A stretch of DNA of 64,000 bases from Brachypterus glaber (Eukaryota; Arthropoda; Insecta; Coleoptera; Kateretidae): the NCBI GenBank assembly GCA_958510825.1, contig OY294047.1, positions 38,517,229 through 38,581,228 of the forward strand, in the 5' to 3' direction. The position numbers were made by a program, and so were the translations under genes. Below the pieces are notes generated by a model. It saw only the letters and a program-made list of their open reading frames with translations. It did not search any database and was not told the origin of the DNA. This document shows, in pieces, positions 23,691 through 35,848 of this stretch; position 1 is the first letter of the stretch, and every line of letters starts with the position of its first letter.

Positions 23691-24246
23691 GGGCTGTCCA
23701 TATATTATGTAACGCGCATAGGGGGGAGGGGCTCTAGGAAAATGTGACCGTTTATGACAGGGGGGAGGGGGTCTAGGAAAATGTTAAGTAACGGACGTTG
23801 ATTTGAGCGAATTTTCAGAAATTAAAGAAATAGAGAGATCTGTAATGCCGTTTGTCGACGTGAAAAAACACATGACCAGGGCTATAGGGGGATGGGGGAG
23901 TTATAGGGGGATGGGGGAGCCTTCCCCCACCTACCTTGAAATTCGTAAAAGTTGGATATTTCATGGGTTAAAAATATAAAGGTTGTAATTTTAGCAGCAC
24001 TGCTACTACAACTACTACTTAGTGAAAACGTTTCTTTTTTAGTCATCAACTTTTTCGTCGAAGAAAAAAAAGTTGTAACTGTAGTGGATCTTGAAATTCG
24101 AAAAAGTTGTAAATTTTATAGGGCAAAAATATGAAAGTTGTCATTTTAGCAGTAGTAGGAACGTTTTTTTTAGTGTTAGTAAATGTGTGTGACAGTTTGT
24201 TACACAGGGGGGGCTCAAAAATTTCGAAAAATTGCGTTACTTAATA
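23691..24246. mobile_element. Degenerate DNA element with G-rich body
   Basis: The left end GGGCTGTCCATATATTATGT continues into AACGC, and the right end has the reversed remnant GCGTTACTTAATAC. The body has two AGGGGGGAGGGG-type runs and a doubled GGGGGATGGGGGAG. A direct repeat of about 70 bp lies at 23935-24008 and 24090-24160. Similar ends are common in arthropod non-autonomous DNA elements (from memory, unchecked). The ORF inside is accidental. Confidence 0.5.
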
Positions 24247-24259
24247 CTAAATACTACCT

Positions 24260-26460
24260 CATTTAAACAATTTTTCTTCTAAGATACAATCTTAAAACTA
24301 GCACTATTTTTTTTAACAGGAGATATAATTTGATTTTGGGTTTGATCCCTGATTAAACTAAATTGTAACCAGGTTTTAGTTTCTAATTAAAATAATAAAC
24401 AAACTGGCCAACTAGTCTGACAATGATAAAATGGAAGAAGAAAACTAGAAAATCATATTAAAATTATTATATTTAGTTTTAGAATCTATATAATTTAGAG
24501 ATAAATTTTATGAAAAAATTTTCTTAGGTTATTAGAGAAACAAGGATTTTTTTGCCATTTTAACCACTTTAAACACGTGAAAACACATTCGATTCTATTT
24601 AATTATCTAATGGGTTTAGTGATAAATCAACGATTGAATATTTTCCATTAGCCCTTTTTTAATAATTTACAATTAAATGGGAGTTTTTCATGGCAGGTAG
24701 ATTTACCAATACCTAAAAATAGGATATTAAACTATTTTTAAATTGGTTGTTTCTTTAAAATTGATTTCATATAAATCAGAAGACGTGCAGATCGTCTTCT
24801 TCAAATAGTAAAATGTCATATTCTAATTTTAAATAATAACCTAACCTAACCATTTTTAAAAAGAGGAAAAAAAAGTATTTGCTGGTTTTAATTATTATAT
24901 TATACTGAATTATAACAGCAAACTTATAGTTTAATTATTTTAAAGAATGAAAAATATAAGTTTTCTCAAACAAAATATTTATTATAAATAGATATAAATT
25001 ATGAGACTTAGCACAAGTAAAAGAATAAAATCACTAAACTGGATATAAATTACAAATTATCTCCTAAGCCCCAGCATTTTGTAAAAATGTGCATAAAGGC
25101 GGTTAGTTAATTTAACTTTGATTTAAAAACCAGATGTAATGCTTCTAAAAAATAATTTAAGAAATACTATTTTGTTTAAATTCTTCTTGGAAATCGGGTA
25201 AAAAGGTCATAAGCATATTCTCACGACTTGATTTTTAACAGAAACGTTCATGACTTTTAGGAAAAGTTTATCTTGAAACTAGCTTTGTTCGTCTTAAAAA
25301 AATAGACCCTTAATTTTACAACTTTATGGTTAAAAAATGTTAAACCGTTAAATTTTTCATGTTTGAAACATTTATTTTTTTATTATATGTAGTAAAACTA
25401 TATAAAATATTACATGTTTTTCTAGTTTAAATTTTACAACAAACATTCCTGTACCATGTCTACAAATTTTTATTTGAACTACAACTTTTATTGTTTCTGA
25501 TATTTTTTAAAAAGGCAATAAAACATGTCTAACAAGATGTTTGCAAACCAACATTTTTAATTTAGCGCTAGAGATATGAAGCGTAGGTATAAATTTTAAT
25601 CAAATTTTGGCTAGTATAAAAACATATGCCATACAAATATTAATGACCCTATAAATTATAAGTTTGTCCCCTCTTTATACACCTTTATTTTTATAATTAA
25701 ATAATTAATGGAAATTAAATGGATAGTGATCGATTTAATATACCGGGTGTTTTAGAAATATGTTTTCTCATAATTATTCAGATTTAGTTAAACGTTTTAC
25801 GCAATATTTTGTGGGTTGCAGTAAAACGCACGAAAAAAGGTCTTTATAACAACAAAAAAGTATCGATTAAACAAAAAAAAAAGGAATCAAAAGATAAATA
25901 AGGTAAATAAATGAAAAACAAGGTATATAAAAATAGGTTTGACTTGGGCTAAATTAGTGGAGGCCACAGGCATAATAATTTTTAAAGAATTTGGAAAAAT
26001 CTGGGAGCGCGCCGGGGCATCTCAAAAAATCTATTTTATAAGGATCAGAAGTATTTATACTTTCATTTTTATTGTTTTTAAATAAAATGATGAGTTTCAT
26101 TAAAGATAATGATCAATTTTTACTAAAGAAAAGGAAAAAAAAAAACAAAAAAAGTAACAGACGTTCTTTATTAAACACCTTATTGCAGCAATAATAACAT
26201 ATAATCAAGATATGTAATTATTTTTTGTAATAGCAGTTAATTTTACTACCAAAAATCTTGATAAGCAGTTTATGTTTCGTAAATACATTTAGACCCGATT
26301 CTAATGAAATATAAATTGGAGAATGAAAATATAAAATACGGAATACGAAAAAAAAACGCGAAGAACAAAACCAATAATTATTTATCAGTTTCTATTTTAA
26401 GAGCATACTGGAACAAAAAGTTGTTGTTGTTTATATTTTTGTATATTCTTATACCTATAT
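24260..26460. other. AT-rich stretch without a recognisable gene
   Basis: Long AT-rich sequence holds only chance ORFs. A possible element end, TATACCGGGTGTTTTAG, lies at about 25740; its inverse is at 63-84. Confidence 0.45.
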
Positions 26461-26469
26461 TTTCTCGAC

Positions 26470-27838
26470 TTTAGGTAAAAATCTTGAAAAGATAATTAAG
26501 CAAAGAATTGAAGATGCTATTAATGACAAAATACCTAAGTACCAATTTGGATTCCGTCAAAAGAGCTCCACACTACTTCCATTGACAGTTCTGACCTCCA
26601 ACGTTCAAGCCAACAAAATCAACAAAGGAAAATCTGCAGCTCTTTTGCTAGATGTACAAAAAGCTTTTGACAGCGTTTGGCATAAAGGCATCTTATTCAA
26701 AATGAAAGTACTCGATGTTCCAGATTATCTTATACTTATCACCAAAAGTTTCCTAAAAGACAGATTCCTACAAGTCAAAATTAATTCCTTTTTTTCGTCT
26801 TTTTTTACTCCGGAACAAGGTGTCCCCAAGGATCCCCATTATCTCCCCTCCTCTACAATATTTTCTGCTACGATCTCTATAATGATCCTAATCATTTCGA
26901 TCCCAGTGCTTACATTATTCAATTCGCTGACGACTCCGCACTTATATCCCACAACAAGCCCCTCAAAAAAACAATGGCTGCACTACAATCACTGTCAGAT
27001 CAATCAGCACTTTGGTATCGCAAGTGGAGACAAACTATTAATGCTCGTAAATCACAGCTCATTATCTTTAACCATAATCCTAAACCACACTCTCCTTCCA
27101 TCTCTCTCAACAATATAACCATCCTTCCCACCAAAAATGTAAAGTATCTGGGTATGCATCTCGATAGTAAGCTAAAATTCAACTATCACACAAAATTAGC
27201 CAAGGCAGCTACAATCACCAGAGCCAGTCACTTTAGAAGCCTCACCTTCAGGAACCAAGGAATAAGCACACTTACCGCAAGCAGAATTTACAAATCCATA
27301 TGCAGACCGCTACTGGACTACGGTCATCCACTTTTCCTCAACTGCAAAAATCCTGCCAAAACGAACTTAAAAGTAGCCGAAACTTCCGCTCTTAGAAAAA
27401 TCACCAAGCTGAGAAACCCCAATAATCCCCTACACAATCCACCAAATACTCTCCTACTTGAAATCACCAATACTATTCCCATCCTCACACGTATTTCAAC
27501 TATATCCTCAAATTTTGCGAAATCTGACCACAACAGCAGTATATTACAACTTTTCTGCATTCCTCATGCTCCGGCGGTGGAAAAATCATTATATGATATT
27601 TTGACAGATCCCAGAAACTAGACCTTTTTTTTATTACATACACTTTTTTTTTGCCTTTTGCAATATTTATTTATTATTACATTAAAGAAAGTTATTTATT
27701 ATTTCCATATTTTTAAGGACTTATATTTAAAAATTTAGCTATATACTGGCTGAAGGACTTCGGTCGATGGCCATTTGTATAATATTGTTATTATAATGTG
27801 TTATGCAATAAAGATATTTATTATTATTATTATTATTT
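26470..27838 (+). mobile_element. 5'-truncated Jockey-type LINE
   Basis: The element begins inside the reverse-transcriptase domain and runs through the C-terminal region, a 3' UTR (including CTGGCTGAAGGACTTCGGTC), an AATAAA at about 27808 and a (TTA/ATT)n tail ending near 27838. Truncation at the 5' end and a simple-repeat tail are usual for non-LTR retrotransposons. The endonuclease and ORF1 are absent. It shows only one frame disruption, so it is fairly young. No target duplication was resolved. Confidence 0.9.
26476..27621 (+). pseudogene. Reverse transcriptase fragment of a Jockey-type LINE
   Basis: The reading frame enters at about LEKIIKQRI, continues with YQFGFR and then DVQKAFDSVWH, the conserved RT block with its catalytic Asp. 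At about 26822-26828 a C is missing from a CCCC run in the conserved GVPQGS block, shifting the frame. The catalytic FADD box is intact at 26923-26934 in the new frame. The C-terminal part reads on as KYLGMHLDSKL and RPLLDYG, typical of Jockey-clade RTs, to TAG at 27619-27621. Truncation and frameshift make it non-functional. Upstream of 26470 the similarity fades. Confidence 0.9.
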
Positions 27839-27889
27839 TCGTGCGTATTTTTTTTATTTATTGTTTTAAAACTTTATCACCATGACTAA

Positions 27890-28036
27890 GGGAAGGTTCA
27901 AGTGTTACGTAACGCAAATTGTACCAAAATTCATACATTTCATACCCCGGTCTACAGCCTTGAATAACGCGAGAATCGAGGTATGAAGTGTATGAATTTT
28001 GGTACATTTTGCGTTACGTAATACTTGAACGTTCCC
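27890..28036. mobile_element. MITE family G1, copy 2
   Basis: A 147-bp near-palindrome has ends GGGAAGGTTCAAGTGTTACG and the mirrored CTTGAACGTTCCC, with TAA on both sides (27887-27889 and 28037-28039). The arms extend inward through CAAAATTCATAC, longer than in copy 1, with a loop of about 35 bp. Confidence 0.9.
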
Positions 28037-28340
28037 TAAGGTCTATTACTATGGTTACTATTTAATAAATTTGGATGTTTAATATATCTACCTAGCAGTA
28101 AACTATTCGTGCTACTGGTAAAGAAACAAAATATTTTTTTACAAAACAATAATAAAAGGATAAGCATTCAAAAAATCAAGATTTAAGAGAATGTTATTTT
28201 TTGTACCTTTATTTCTTGTGCAGTTGATTAGATATGTAAGTATTTTACCATTTTTTCTTTATTTAAAATTAGTAAATTCAATTTTTTATTCCCGTGGAGT
28301 CTTAATTTTATTTGGAAATGGCTTTCATGTTATAGCTGTC

Positions 28341-28422
28341 TATTTCCAGTCACATCGAAGGCGGTGTAGACTTTGGTAAATAAAGGGGGGCGCATGTGGT
28401 TCGAATCCCAGAATTGGAAATA
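28341..28422 (+). pseudogene. tRNA-like pseudogene or SINE head
   Basis: TATTTCC and GGAAATA could pair as a 7-bp acceptor-like stem. A good B box, GGTTCGAATCCCA, is at about 28398-28410. The D and anticodon arms are not convincing and the T stem has mismatches, so a functional tRNA is not supported. Confidence 0.25.
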
Positions 28423-28856
28423 GGCGGGTTGCTTTAAGAAAAAAAGTAATTTAAGAATTCGATTTAATAAAATTAAATAAAAGAAAATATACAACACAAT
28501 TTTCTTTGTTTACTTTATTTCTCAATCTTTTTTGCTTCATAAACTAGGCATATAATAGGGATTAGTTATATGGAGGAAAAAACGTACATTTTTCGGAAAA
28601 TATGTTTTATTTTTAAAAATTAATTAACTAGAGTAAGGGGCGCATTTCATGCTACACACAGAGAAATAATTACTTACAACAAGTAAGTATTCGGACCAAG
28701 CGGTCCAAAAGTTTTAATATTCGCAAGCAAGTTAAGTACTTAATTTAAATATTTTGCTTGACGTTGAATACGTATCTTACTAAAACCAGCAGGTTTAAAC
28801 TTGAATATCGTAAAAGTGCTTGAACTGAATAATAAAAGAATCTGTCATAAAAAAGG

Positions 28857-28957
28857 CACTTTATGGGCTCATTTTTTTGCTACACTGAAAAAACCGTATA
28901 AAATTGTAAAAATCTCATCTTCAATTTCAGTGTGGAAAAAAAATAGGCACATGAAGT
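28857..28957. repeat. Short foldback repeat
   Basis: GCACTTTATGGGCTCATTTT ... GCTACACTGAA is mirrored by TTCAGTGTGG...AGGCACATGAAGTG. The arms are about 35 bp with mismatches and the loop about 30 bp. Confidence 0.55.
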
Positions 28958-28959
28958 GA

Positions 28960-30285
28960 CTTTATTCAGAATTTTTCAGGATTCCAAAATACATAAGAAT
29001 AGGTGTAATTAACTGTAATTTGAAAAAATGTTCTGATCTGTGGTAAATTATGTCCCAAAATGAAACTGCTTATGGTTTGCTTAAAAAAACATATGTCTAT
29101 ATTTTTAAATGATTGGTTACAGATTTTATTATCACCGTGTATATTTTTATCCAAGGGAATTAAATTAAATTTTCTAAATATTTACCATTTTAAAAGATCT
29201 CTCTCGATAAAATAACAATTTAAAAACAGTTTTAAGAAAGTAAAGATTTTATATTGTGCAAAATTGTGTTTTGTAAACAGAGTAAAAGAGAAAGTTAGAA
29301 ACTAGGAGCGAAGAAAATTTATGCCTTTGTTCCCTTTTATCGGTGGTTTAAGGTTTACCTCAAGTGAACTGATCCTTTTATTTCAATATTTAGTTTTATT
29401 TCGTAGGTGAAACGTGAGCGGTCATAAATAAAATTTGTTCTTTTATTTTTGATTTTTGTTTCAGTAGTGTTTCAAAATCTAGTGCCAGTGTGTTGAAAAG
29501 TAAAAAAGCTTTTACAATCTTTTCTAATTTTTACGGTTTAAGTTAATTGTGTTCATGATTAATTTATTTTGTGTATCTAATGCTTTTTTATTGACATCAA
29601 ATTAACTAATAAAAACTAAACGCAGTAACTTTTACAAAACATTAAAAACCTATGGTTCTGAACAATGAGTTTTTATTTTACTAGATGTAGAAAGCAAATA
29701 TACTGTTGTTTTTTTATGTCATACAGCATCAAAAAGTTTGTCGCGATATATTGCAAGTTCAAACTGTGCCGCCAACCAGAAAATATTGACGTTTGTTGAC
29801 AAAAACCTAATCCAGATTTTTTTTTTAAGCAAGTTATATACATACTTTTTTTTACTGCTAACTTTAATATATAATATAACATTATTTATCATGTTTTCAG
29901 ACTGTGAAATCGATTTTTTTCACCTATAGCAATAATAATTTTTTCTCTCCTAGTAGGAGTAAATTTTATAAATAATTGATTTCTGTCACTTTAGATGTTC
30001 GAGTTCTTGCAACTTTTACTAAGTAAACCTAAGAAAATAGGCTTAAATAACTTTTTATTTGTTTAATATAATTAATTACAATTATTACCAATTAATATAA
30101 TCAATAATTAGCTAAATATTATGAAAAAATAAAAAAACTGAATTTTTAAATGTCAGTTCAAAGCAATTTGAGCAAATATCATTGATCAAGGCTACTTAAT
30201 TTTTATGAAAATTTAAAGAAATATCATTACTGTTAATAATTTATTTTATTATTTGAATAAAAATTGTTAAATAGTAGTGAAAAAA
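28960..30285. other. AT-rich stretch without a recognisable gene
   Basis: A decent acceptor (TTTTGTTTCAG at 29464) has no matching strong donor. The ORFs on both strands are low-complexity. Confidence 0.4.
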
Positions 30286-30288
30286 CTA

Positions 30289-30352
30289 TTATATATATAC
30301 TACGGTAGAGAAGACTCGCGCTCGGCTATAAAAAATGTCTTCCTTACCTATA
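30289..30352. repeat. Palindromic family P1, small member
   Basis: ATATATACTACGGTAGAGAAGAC ... CTTCCTTACCTATATAGTAT (middle bases omitted) is an imperfect palindrome around CTCGCGCTCGGCT. This matches the layout of P1 copies at 44613, 51985 and 53920. Confidence 0.4.
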
Positions 30353-31294
30353 TAGTATATAATTACTATTAATTAATATTTTCTTACACAATGACATATT
30401 AAAACCGCAAATATAACACATATCCATAAAACAGAAACACAATCAAAAAATAAAAACTGCTGACAAGCCGCATTTACCAATGTTTTAGATTTATGCCTAG
30501 ATTTATATTAAAAACAAAAATTGACTATTTCTTTATTTTTTTTACGTGCTTAATATAAAAAGCAATAGTTTTTTCTCCTCCCATATGGGAGGAAATAACT
30601 TCATTAGCTTCTCTAGATATAATTTCTTGATTTAAAATCAAAATAAGAATAAATTTACTCGTATTAACATCAACATTTTAAACATTGTCTCTTAATGGCT
30701 GTTCTAGTTTCAGTCCACATTTTTAGTTCGCAACATTTGGTCCAAATATAATTCCCCGAAAATTATCATAATTAGATTCGGAAATAATGCAGAATTTAGA
30801 TTTCACATATCCCCCAAACTCACATCTGTACATTCAGAAAGAGAAAAAGGACTTCCCTATGCGGATGCAAAATTCTACAATAGCGTGGTCTCTTCTCAAT
30901 ACAAGCTAAAAGTATTCTTTCTCTGTCTATGAGAATTCGTCTCCTCCGCCATATATAATGCGTCATGCCAGCCTGTCTATCCTTCGCGAATGCCTTAGAA
31001 CGCCCGCCAGCTACTAAATCAATACCCAAACTGGAGGTTCAAATCTATCCAGGACCGGATTATGGAATTAAGAAGCTGCGCAAGAAATTAAGAAGAAATT
31101 GATAAGATAGGGAATTTAACAAGAGGTTTTATCTATCTGGCTTTAAGTTTTTTTAACATGTTTTAAATATTAACATGTTTTAAATGTTAACATGTTTTCT
31201 TTAAATAAAAAAAGTAACAAGGCTTAGTTATTATTGCAGGCCATTAAGCAAATGTTTTAATGTACTCATGTATTTATTTTTTTAGTTGGTCACT

Positions 31295-31432
31295 AATAGT
31301 ATATTAAAGTACTAGTTCATAACATACGTTTTTAGCGCACGAGTACAAGTTTAGAAATCGAGCCGCTTGCGACGATTTTTCTAAAGTACTATTGTGCTAA
31401 AAACGTGTTATGAAACGAGTACTTTATACAAT
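31295..31432. repeat. Palindromic family P1-like member
   Basis: AAAGTACTAGTTCATAACAT... is mirrored by ...GTTATGAAACGAGTACTTTA. Inner arms are ACGTTTTTAGCGCACGAGTA and its inverse, with GAGCCGCTTGCG at the centre. Confidence 0.55.
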
Positions 31433-32261
31433 TTTTTCTATTGTGCTCTAAAATTTAAAACAACTTACATTTAAATTGATGACTGATTTAGGGATTTTTG
31501 TTTTGTGCTTTTTACAGTTTACACCATGTTTGAAATTCCAGGAACAAATGATATTTTGATATATTTTATAGTCATCTCTTCTCTTTTTCATTGCAATTAA
31601 CCAAGCCACAATTTTAACACGGTAAAAAATAACCTAAATACAAAATTTTGTAGAAAATTAATCTTTAAAGCGACATTGACATTTTCACAGAACTTCAAGC
31701 GATAGGCTTTTGTTTGTTGCCAACCCAAAAGAAAAAAAGTAGAACACGCAAAATGCGTGTGATTATGAGCTTATAAGAGTCGCAAAATAGAAAAATTTAT
31801 TTATGTAGACTATTACTTAGAGTGTTAATTGGTATTTGTAGCTGATGCTGTAAAACTGCAACAGTTAGTGGAACTGACTTAGCTGAAGTATTCTCTAGAT
31901 TTAAACCTTCTTTGTTTTTTTTTATGAAGAAAATAACACCTTATGGTTCTTTAACTTCTATGCTTATGGCTAAAATATGGCTCATCAAGAACTGTGAAAC
32001 ATAAAAGCAATTAGCGGATCCGCGGAATGAATGTCTAACTTATTATTCTGGCAAACGTATGACAATTAGCTTCATGGACTATTTCCGACCAATATTTTAT
32101 ATGTTGTTAATTTGTTTTTTCTTTTTGTTTTTTAACAGACTTCCAAAAGGGAAAAGGTTATTACCTCAGTCAACATGGGTTCTAGTTAGTCAACGTCAAA
32201 TTAATAAAAGTAATTTTAAGAAAATTTATGCGCTTCTTGGATGTTTAGGTGTTAGGTCGTA

Positions 32262-32621
32262 GGAATAATAGTATACTCACCTCGACGCAAACCTATTTCA
32301 GTGCCTTTCGAGTGCTCTTTTTACTCGGCTCCGCCTTGTAAAAAAAAAAACTTCACAGAAAAAAATATTTTCTTAAATTCTGATATTAAGGAGAGAATAT
32401 ATTCTCCTTTAAAGCAAAATTGTGATTTAAATATAAAAAGGTTAAGAATATGGTATTCTTGAAAGGAAAATATATTCTTAAATATGAAAGGATAAGAATA
32501 TGGTGTGCATAACAGAACAATATACTCTCTTCGTTATATACAAATCACCATATTCTTGATTTAAGACAATATTTTTCTGTGTGTAGATTCGCGTACTAGG
32601 TGCGTAATATACTATTACTTG
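32262..32621. repeat. P1 member split by a nested MITE
   Basis: The left half (32262-32345) has AATAGTATACTCACCTCG and CTCGGCTCCGCC. The right half (32588-32621) has GCGTACTAGGTGCGTAATAT followed by ACTATTA. Between them sits the C1 MITE at 32354-32581. The apparent donor GAG|GTGAGT on the minus strand at 32277 is part of the repeat. Confidence 0.55.
32354..32581. mobile_element. MITE family C1, copy 1
   Basis: The left end CACAGAAAAAAATATTTTCT and the right end AATATTTTTCTGTG are inverted copies. Internal blocks AGGAGAGAATATATTCTCCT and GGATAAGAATATGGT are shared with copy 2 at 44881-45121. Confidence 0.8.
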
Positions 32622-33230
32622 CCTTATTCCATTTTCATTTTATAGTAAGTTGTGGTAAGACGGACAAAATTTGCTTTAAGTAATATTACTTAAGGTAGAT
32701 TTAACCCATGATTAATATTAAACTAAGATTTTGACGAACGAAATGTGACAAACAATCACATTTTATTTCATTCGTTAAATTCTTTGGTAGTTTAGTGTTA
32801 GTTTGAATAAACTAACTTTGATATTATTTTTTATTAATTTTTTTTTTAATAATACTATATATTTTAAAATCAATTTAGTTTTGATTTATCTCTTATGGTT
32901 CGGTCCTGGAAATTTCCCCCTAAGACTCCCTACCGCGTCCCTCGTCATCATAACGCTTATAGCTCATCTTCGTAGGTTTCGACCAAGGGAAATTGAAAAT
33001 TCACGCTTTTGGTCTCCTAAACACTGATTATGCATTTGACGAAAAAATATATAGCCTTATTTTTTTGTATAGATCGTTTTGAGAGATCTTCCACATTTTC
33101 GCAAATGGATTTTTCAAGTGAAGTTGGAATTTTACATTTAAATTTTAAATCAGAGTTTTTGCCTTAAATATGAAAACAACAAAGCAACGAAGCATTAAAG
33201 CTGAGTGGTTTTGAAAGATTTTTTTTTAAT

Positions 33231-33360
33231 AAAGGAGACTGTCGGATTTGGGCTAAGCACGTACAATAATAACATTTTTCACACTTATAGATTGATAAAA
33301 AATACACAAATTCTTAAAACTTCAGCATTTAAAATGGCAGGGAACATACTTTGTTTAATG
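33231..33360 (+). repeat. Degenerate relative of the 2688-3625 element end
   Basis: GGAGACTGTCGGATTTGGGC and the following ACTTATAGATTGATAAAAAA and GGGAACATAC blocks line up with 2691-2815. Only one end is recognisable. Confidence 0.45.
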
Positions 33361-33666
33361 TTTCTTTCTTTTAATTGAAAATTATTAGAAACTAGATACG
33401 TTTTGGTGAGAATACCAGAATTTGGATTTGGATTTCATTCATAAACCGAACGAACCGAGAACGCTGCACTTAACTGCGCATCCGTCCTAAGGAGCTAACT
33501 TTTTTTTTTTTAAGTATACTTTTAAATGTATAAATTTGTTAATTATATTGAAAGAAATTATTTTTAAATACAATATTTATTTTTAGTAAATAACAAAGTA
33601 ACAAAACATATATTTATAATTAGTATGATAAGTTTAATTTGTGATAAATTTATAATTTTATGTAAT

Positions 33667-33893
33667 GTTGCTTACGTTACATTTTGTGACATAGATTTTG
33701 ACTTAAGTACATGTATCTTTAAATTTCGTTTCTGTTTTAGAATATAAAATCTTTTTAAAACTAAATGTACATTTGAAAATGTTTTGGAAGTTAGGCTAAA
33801 ATGTTTTAAATCTTTAACATTTGCTGAATTATGTATTAAGAGATGAAATATCTGTTGCTTACGTTACAAGGGAATTCGTTGCTTACGTTACAA
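33667..33893. repeat. Three copies of TGCTTACGTTACA
   Basis: The 13-mer TGCTTACGTTACA occurs near 33669, 33855 and 33880, all in the same orientation and twice within 40 bp. It could be a short regulatory motif or a repeat remnant. Confidence 0.5.
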
Positions 33894-33910
33894 TAAAAGA
33901 TCCTATATTT

Positions 33911-34025
33911 ATTATTCCATCAATCTATTTTCTAATCATCGTACAGAGTGATATTGGTATATTGATGGAATAATAAATTAATATTTTTATAATTTTGTTT
34001 AAAATTAAAAATTTCTGTCCTTACT
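33911..34025 (+). mobile_element. Short retrozyme/Penelope-like insertion, 16-bp TSDs
   Basis: The first 49 bp (33911-33959) are the inverted copy of the segment TACCAATATCACTCTGTACG onward, and the rest is its direct 3' end finishing CTGTCCTTACT. AAAAGATCCTATATTT (16 bp) flanks both sides, at 33895-33910 and 34026-34041. A long TSD, fixed 3' end and inverted 5' end indicate target-primed insertion. The ribozyme core itself is missing in this copy. Confidence 0.85.
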
Positions 34026-34139
34026 AAAAGATCCTATATTTGTTAGCATTAACTGATATCTTGACAATGTATTGCAATACCTAGAGTGTACTTAGACTGG
34101 TACACTTTCAGTTTTTGCCCCAGGTATCGCTTTCCCATT

Positions 34140-34400
34140 TTAATTTTTCAAAATTTGGTATTCGAGCAAAATTTTCCATTTTTTTGCGTACTTTTTCGTT
34201 TTATGACGTTTTATGTCAATATAAATCAATTTCGAGAAAATAAAAAAAATTAATGGTCGGTGAATCGGTCGGTCGTTCTGTCGATCGGTCGGTCGATCTG
34301 TCGGTCGATTTATTTTTGACGGGCGTTCTGTCCTAGGAATCTTGTGGGTACGATAACCTATGAACGCCATAAGCTGTCTAATAATAATCTGCATTTTATA
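34140..34400 (+). repeat. Repeat family R1, diverged copy
   Basis: It has GACGTTTTATGTCAATATAA (shared with 60862-60882), then (GGTCGGTCG)n-like runs, then TACGATAACCTATGAACGCC corresponding to the GATAACTCAAGAACGC box of other copies. The minus-strand ORF with its RPTDRPTDRQ peptide is only the translation of the simple repeat. Confidence 0.65.
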
Positions 34401-34429
34401 TAAAGCCGGTCATGTCACGATTTGCTGGA

Positions 34430-35400
34430 ATTACCCAATATATTATTAAAAAACCTATACTATAAATAACTAAAGCTAAACATCTACTTACAGTTCTCTT
34501 GAATTTCTATTTACTACATATATTTCTATATACATAGTTATGTTAAAGGATGCAACGCATATAAAATAAGCTAAAGTATTTTGTAAATTTACATTTTAAA
34601 TAGATAAGTAGTTTGTTTACAGTTTGTAGAAAATTATAAACCCGCCTTGTAGGTAAACATAATTAAAGTAAGCCACAAGTGCAGCACAATTACTATGCTT
34701 ATAACCGAAGCGCAATAAAACCATTATTAAGGGGTCCAAAACAGTTATGCTAAGAACCCATTCAACAGGCCCATAAAATCCAGATTGCTTGTAACATCAA
34801 GATTACAAACTGCTACTATTTCTGAACTCGGCTACTATATTTAATTTCAATAAAATTTTATTGGCTTTTCTCTCAGTAAAATATTGTCTTTAACGCATTG
34901 AGTTTAATATTTATAAATAAATACCAATAATAATTATACATTTTTTTAAATGATTTATGTTAAAACAATATTAAATTTATTTTTAGATATGTTTTTTTAC
35001 AAAAAGTTAAATTTTTCAAAATAACTACTTTGACTTTTGTTTTAAACCTTTAAACTATTAATATACTACAGAATCAAATTTGTTAGTGCTTTCGCATATA
35101 ATGCAATAATGGTTTTAGATTTACTTCTTAAATAAACAAGATATTATTTTCTGTAAATAATAATTAATAGAAGAATTAGAGGAAGTACATTCAAATGTAA
35201 TTTTCTATAATTTTAAAATTAAAAAATCGCATTATTTTTATTAGGGAATTGTAGTAAAAGGTGTAATATATACTAGAATATATTAGAATATCCTGTAAAA
35301 TTTATTAAGTAAAATTGGAAATGACTTCAGAAAAATTGCTTTTTAAGCGGAGCTTCTCGCATGTATATTTAAAATGTTATCATAGCCAAATAAATACTAG
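34430..35400. other. AT-rich stretch without a recognisable gene
   Basis: No coding frame or long inverted repeat was found between the R1 copy and the splicing module at 35409. Confidence 0.5.
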
Positions 35401-35408
35401 TTACTTAC

Positions 35409-35461
35409 GTTTTAAAATAATGGATATATGTCTGATGTATGTTGAATGTTTGTTTTATTAC
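35409..35461 (-). promoter_or_regulatory. Candidate recursive splice site with RS-exon (site 2)
   Basis: Minus-strand TTTTTTGTTTTCTTTCAG ends at 35462 and is followed directly by GTAATA. A very strong donor AAC|GTAAGT lies 53 nt downstream at 35409/35408. If used as an exon it is open in one frame only (VIKQTFNIHQTYIHYFK). The strand and layout match the modules at 17339 and 61819. The pyrimidine tract and both donors are seen directly; use in splicing is inferred. Confidence 0.55.
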
Positions 35462-35806
35462 CTGAAAGAAAACAAAAAATGTTAATTAAATAAAAAACAT
35501 AGAATAATTAAATTTTAATAACATTTGTTAATGATCGTACAAAGAACGAATAAGAAACTAAACTAACTAATAATTGTATCCAATACATACAGATAATAAG
35601 ACAATTACCAGCTTTATTTTAAATAGATAAACTCAATAATAACCCCCGCGTGGCTTTTACTTTATTGAGTGGATAATTATTTATTTTACCCACTCAACTC
35701 ACTTGTCAAATTATTTTCTTGTAAACGTCATTAAAATTTTTAATAAAAATAAGAATTACTAAGCTATTTATTAGATAAAACCTTGTATGGCACTCATGGG
35801 TAAACC

Positions 35807-35848
35807 GAAAATTAACCTGCTTGGCTGACGCCTCGCAGGTTAATTTTC
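35807..35848. repeat. Hairpin with 13-bp arms
   Basis: GAAAATTAACCTG and CAGGTTAATTTTC are perfect inverted copies around TTGGCTGACGCCTCG. The loop resembles the CTCG-rich centres of family P1. Confidence 0.6.

Noticed and set aside
28190..28245. Plus-strand acceptor followed 12 nt later by GTAAGT
   Set aside because: The enclosed segment is only 12 nt and the donor has a poor exon side; unlike the minus-strand modules there is no regenerated donor.
34140..34394. ORF with a repeated RPTDRPTDRQ-like peptide
   Set aside because: It translates the GTCGGTCG simple repeat of family R1.
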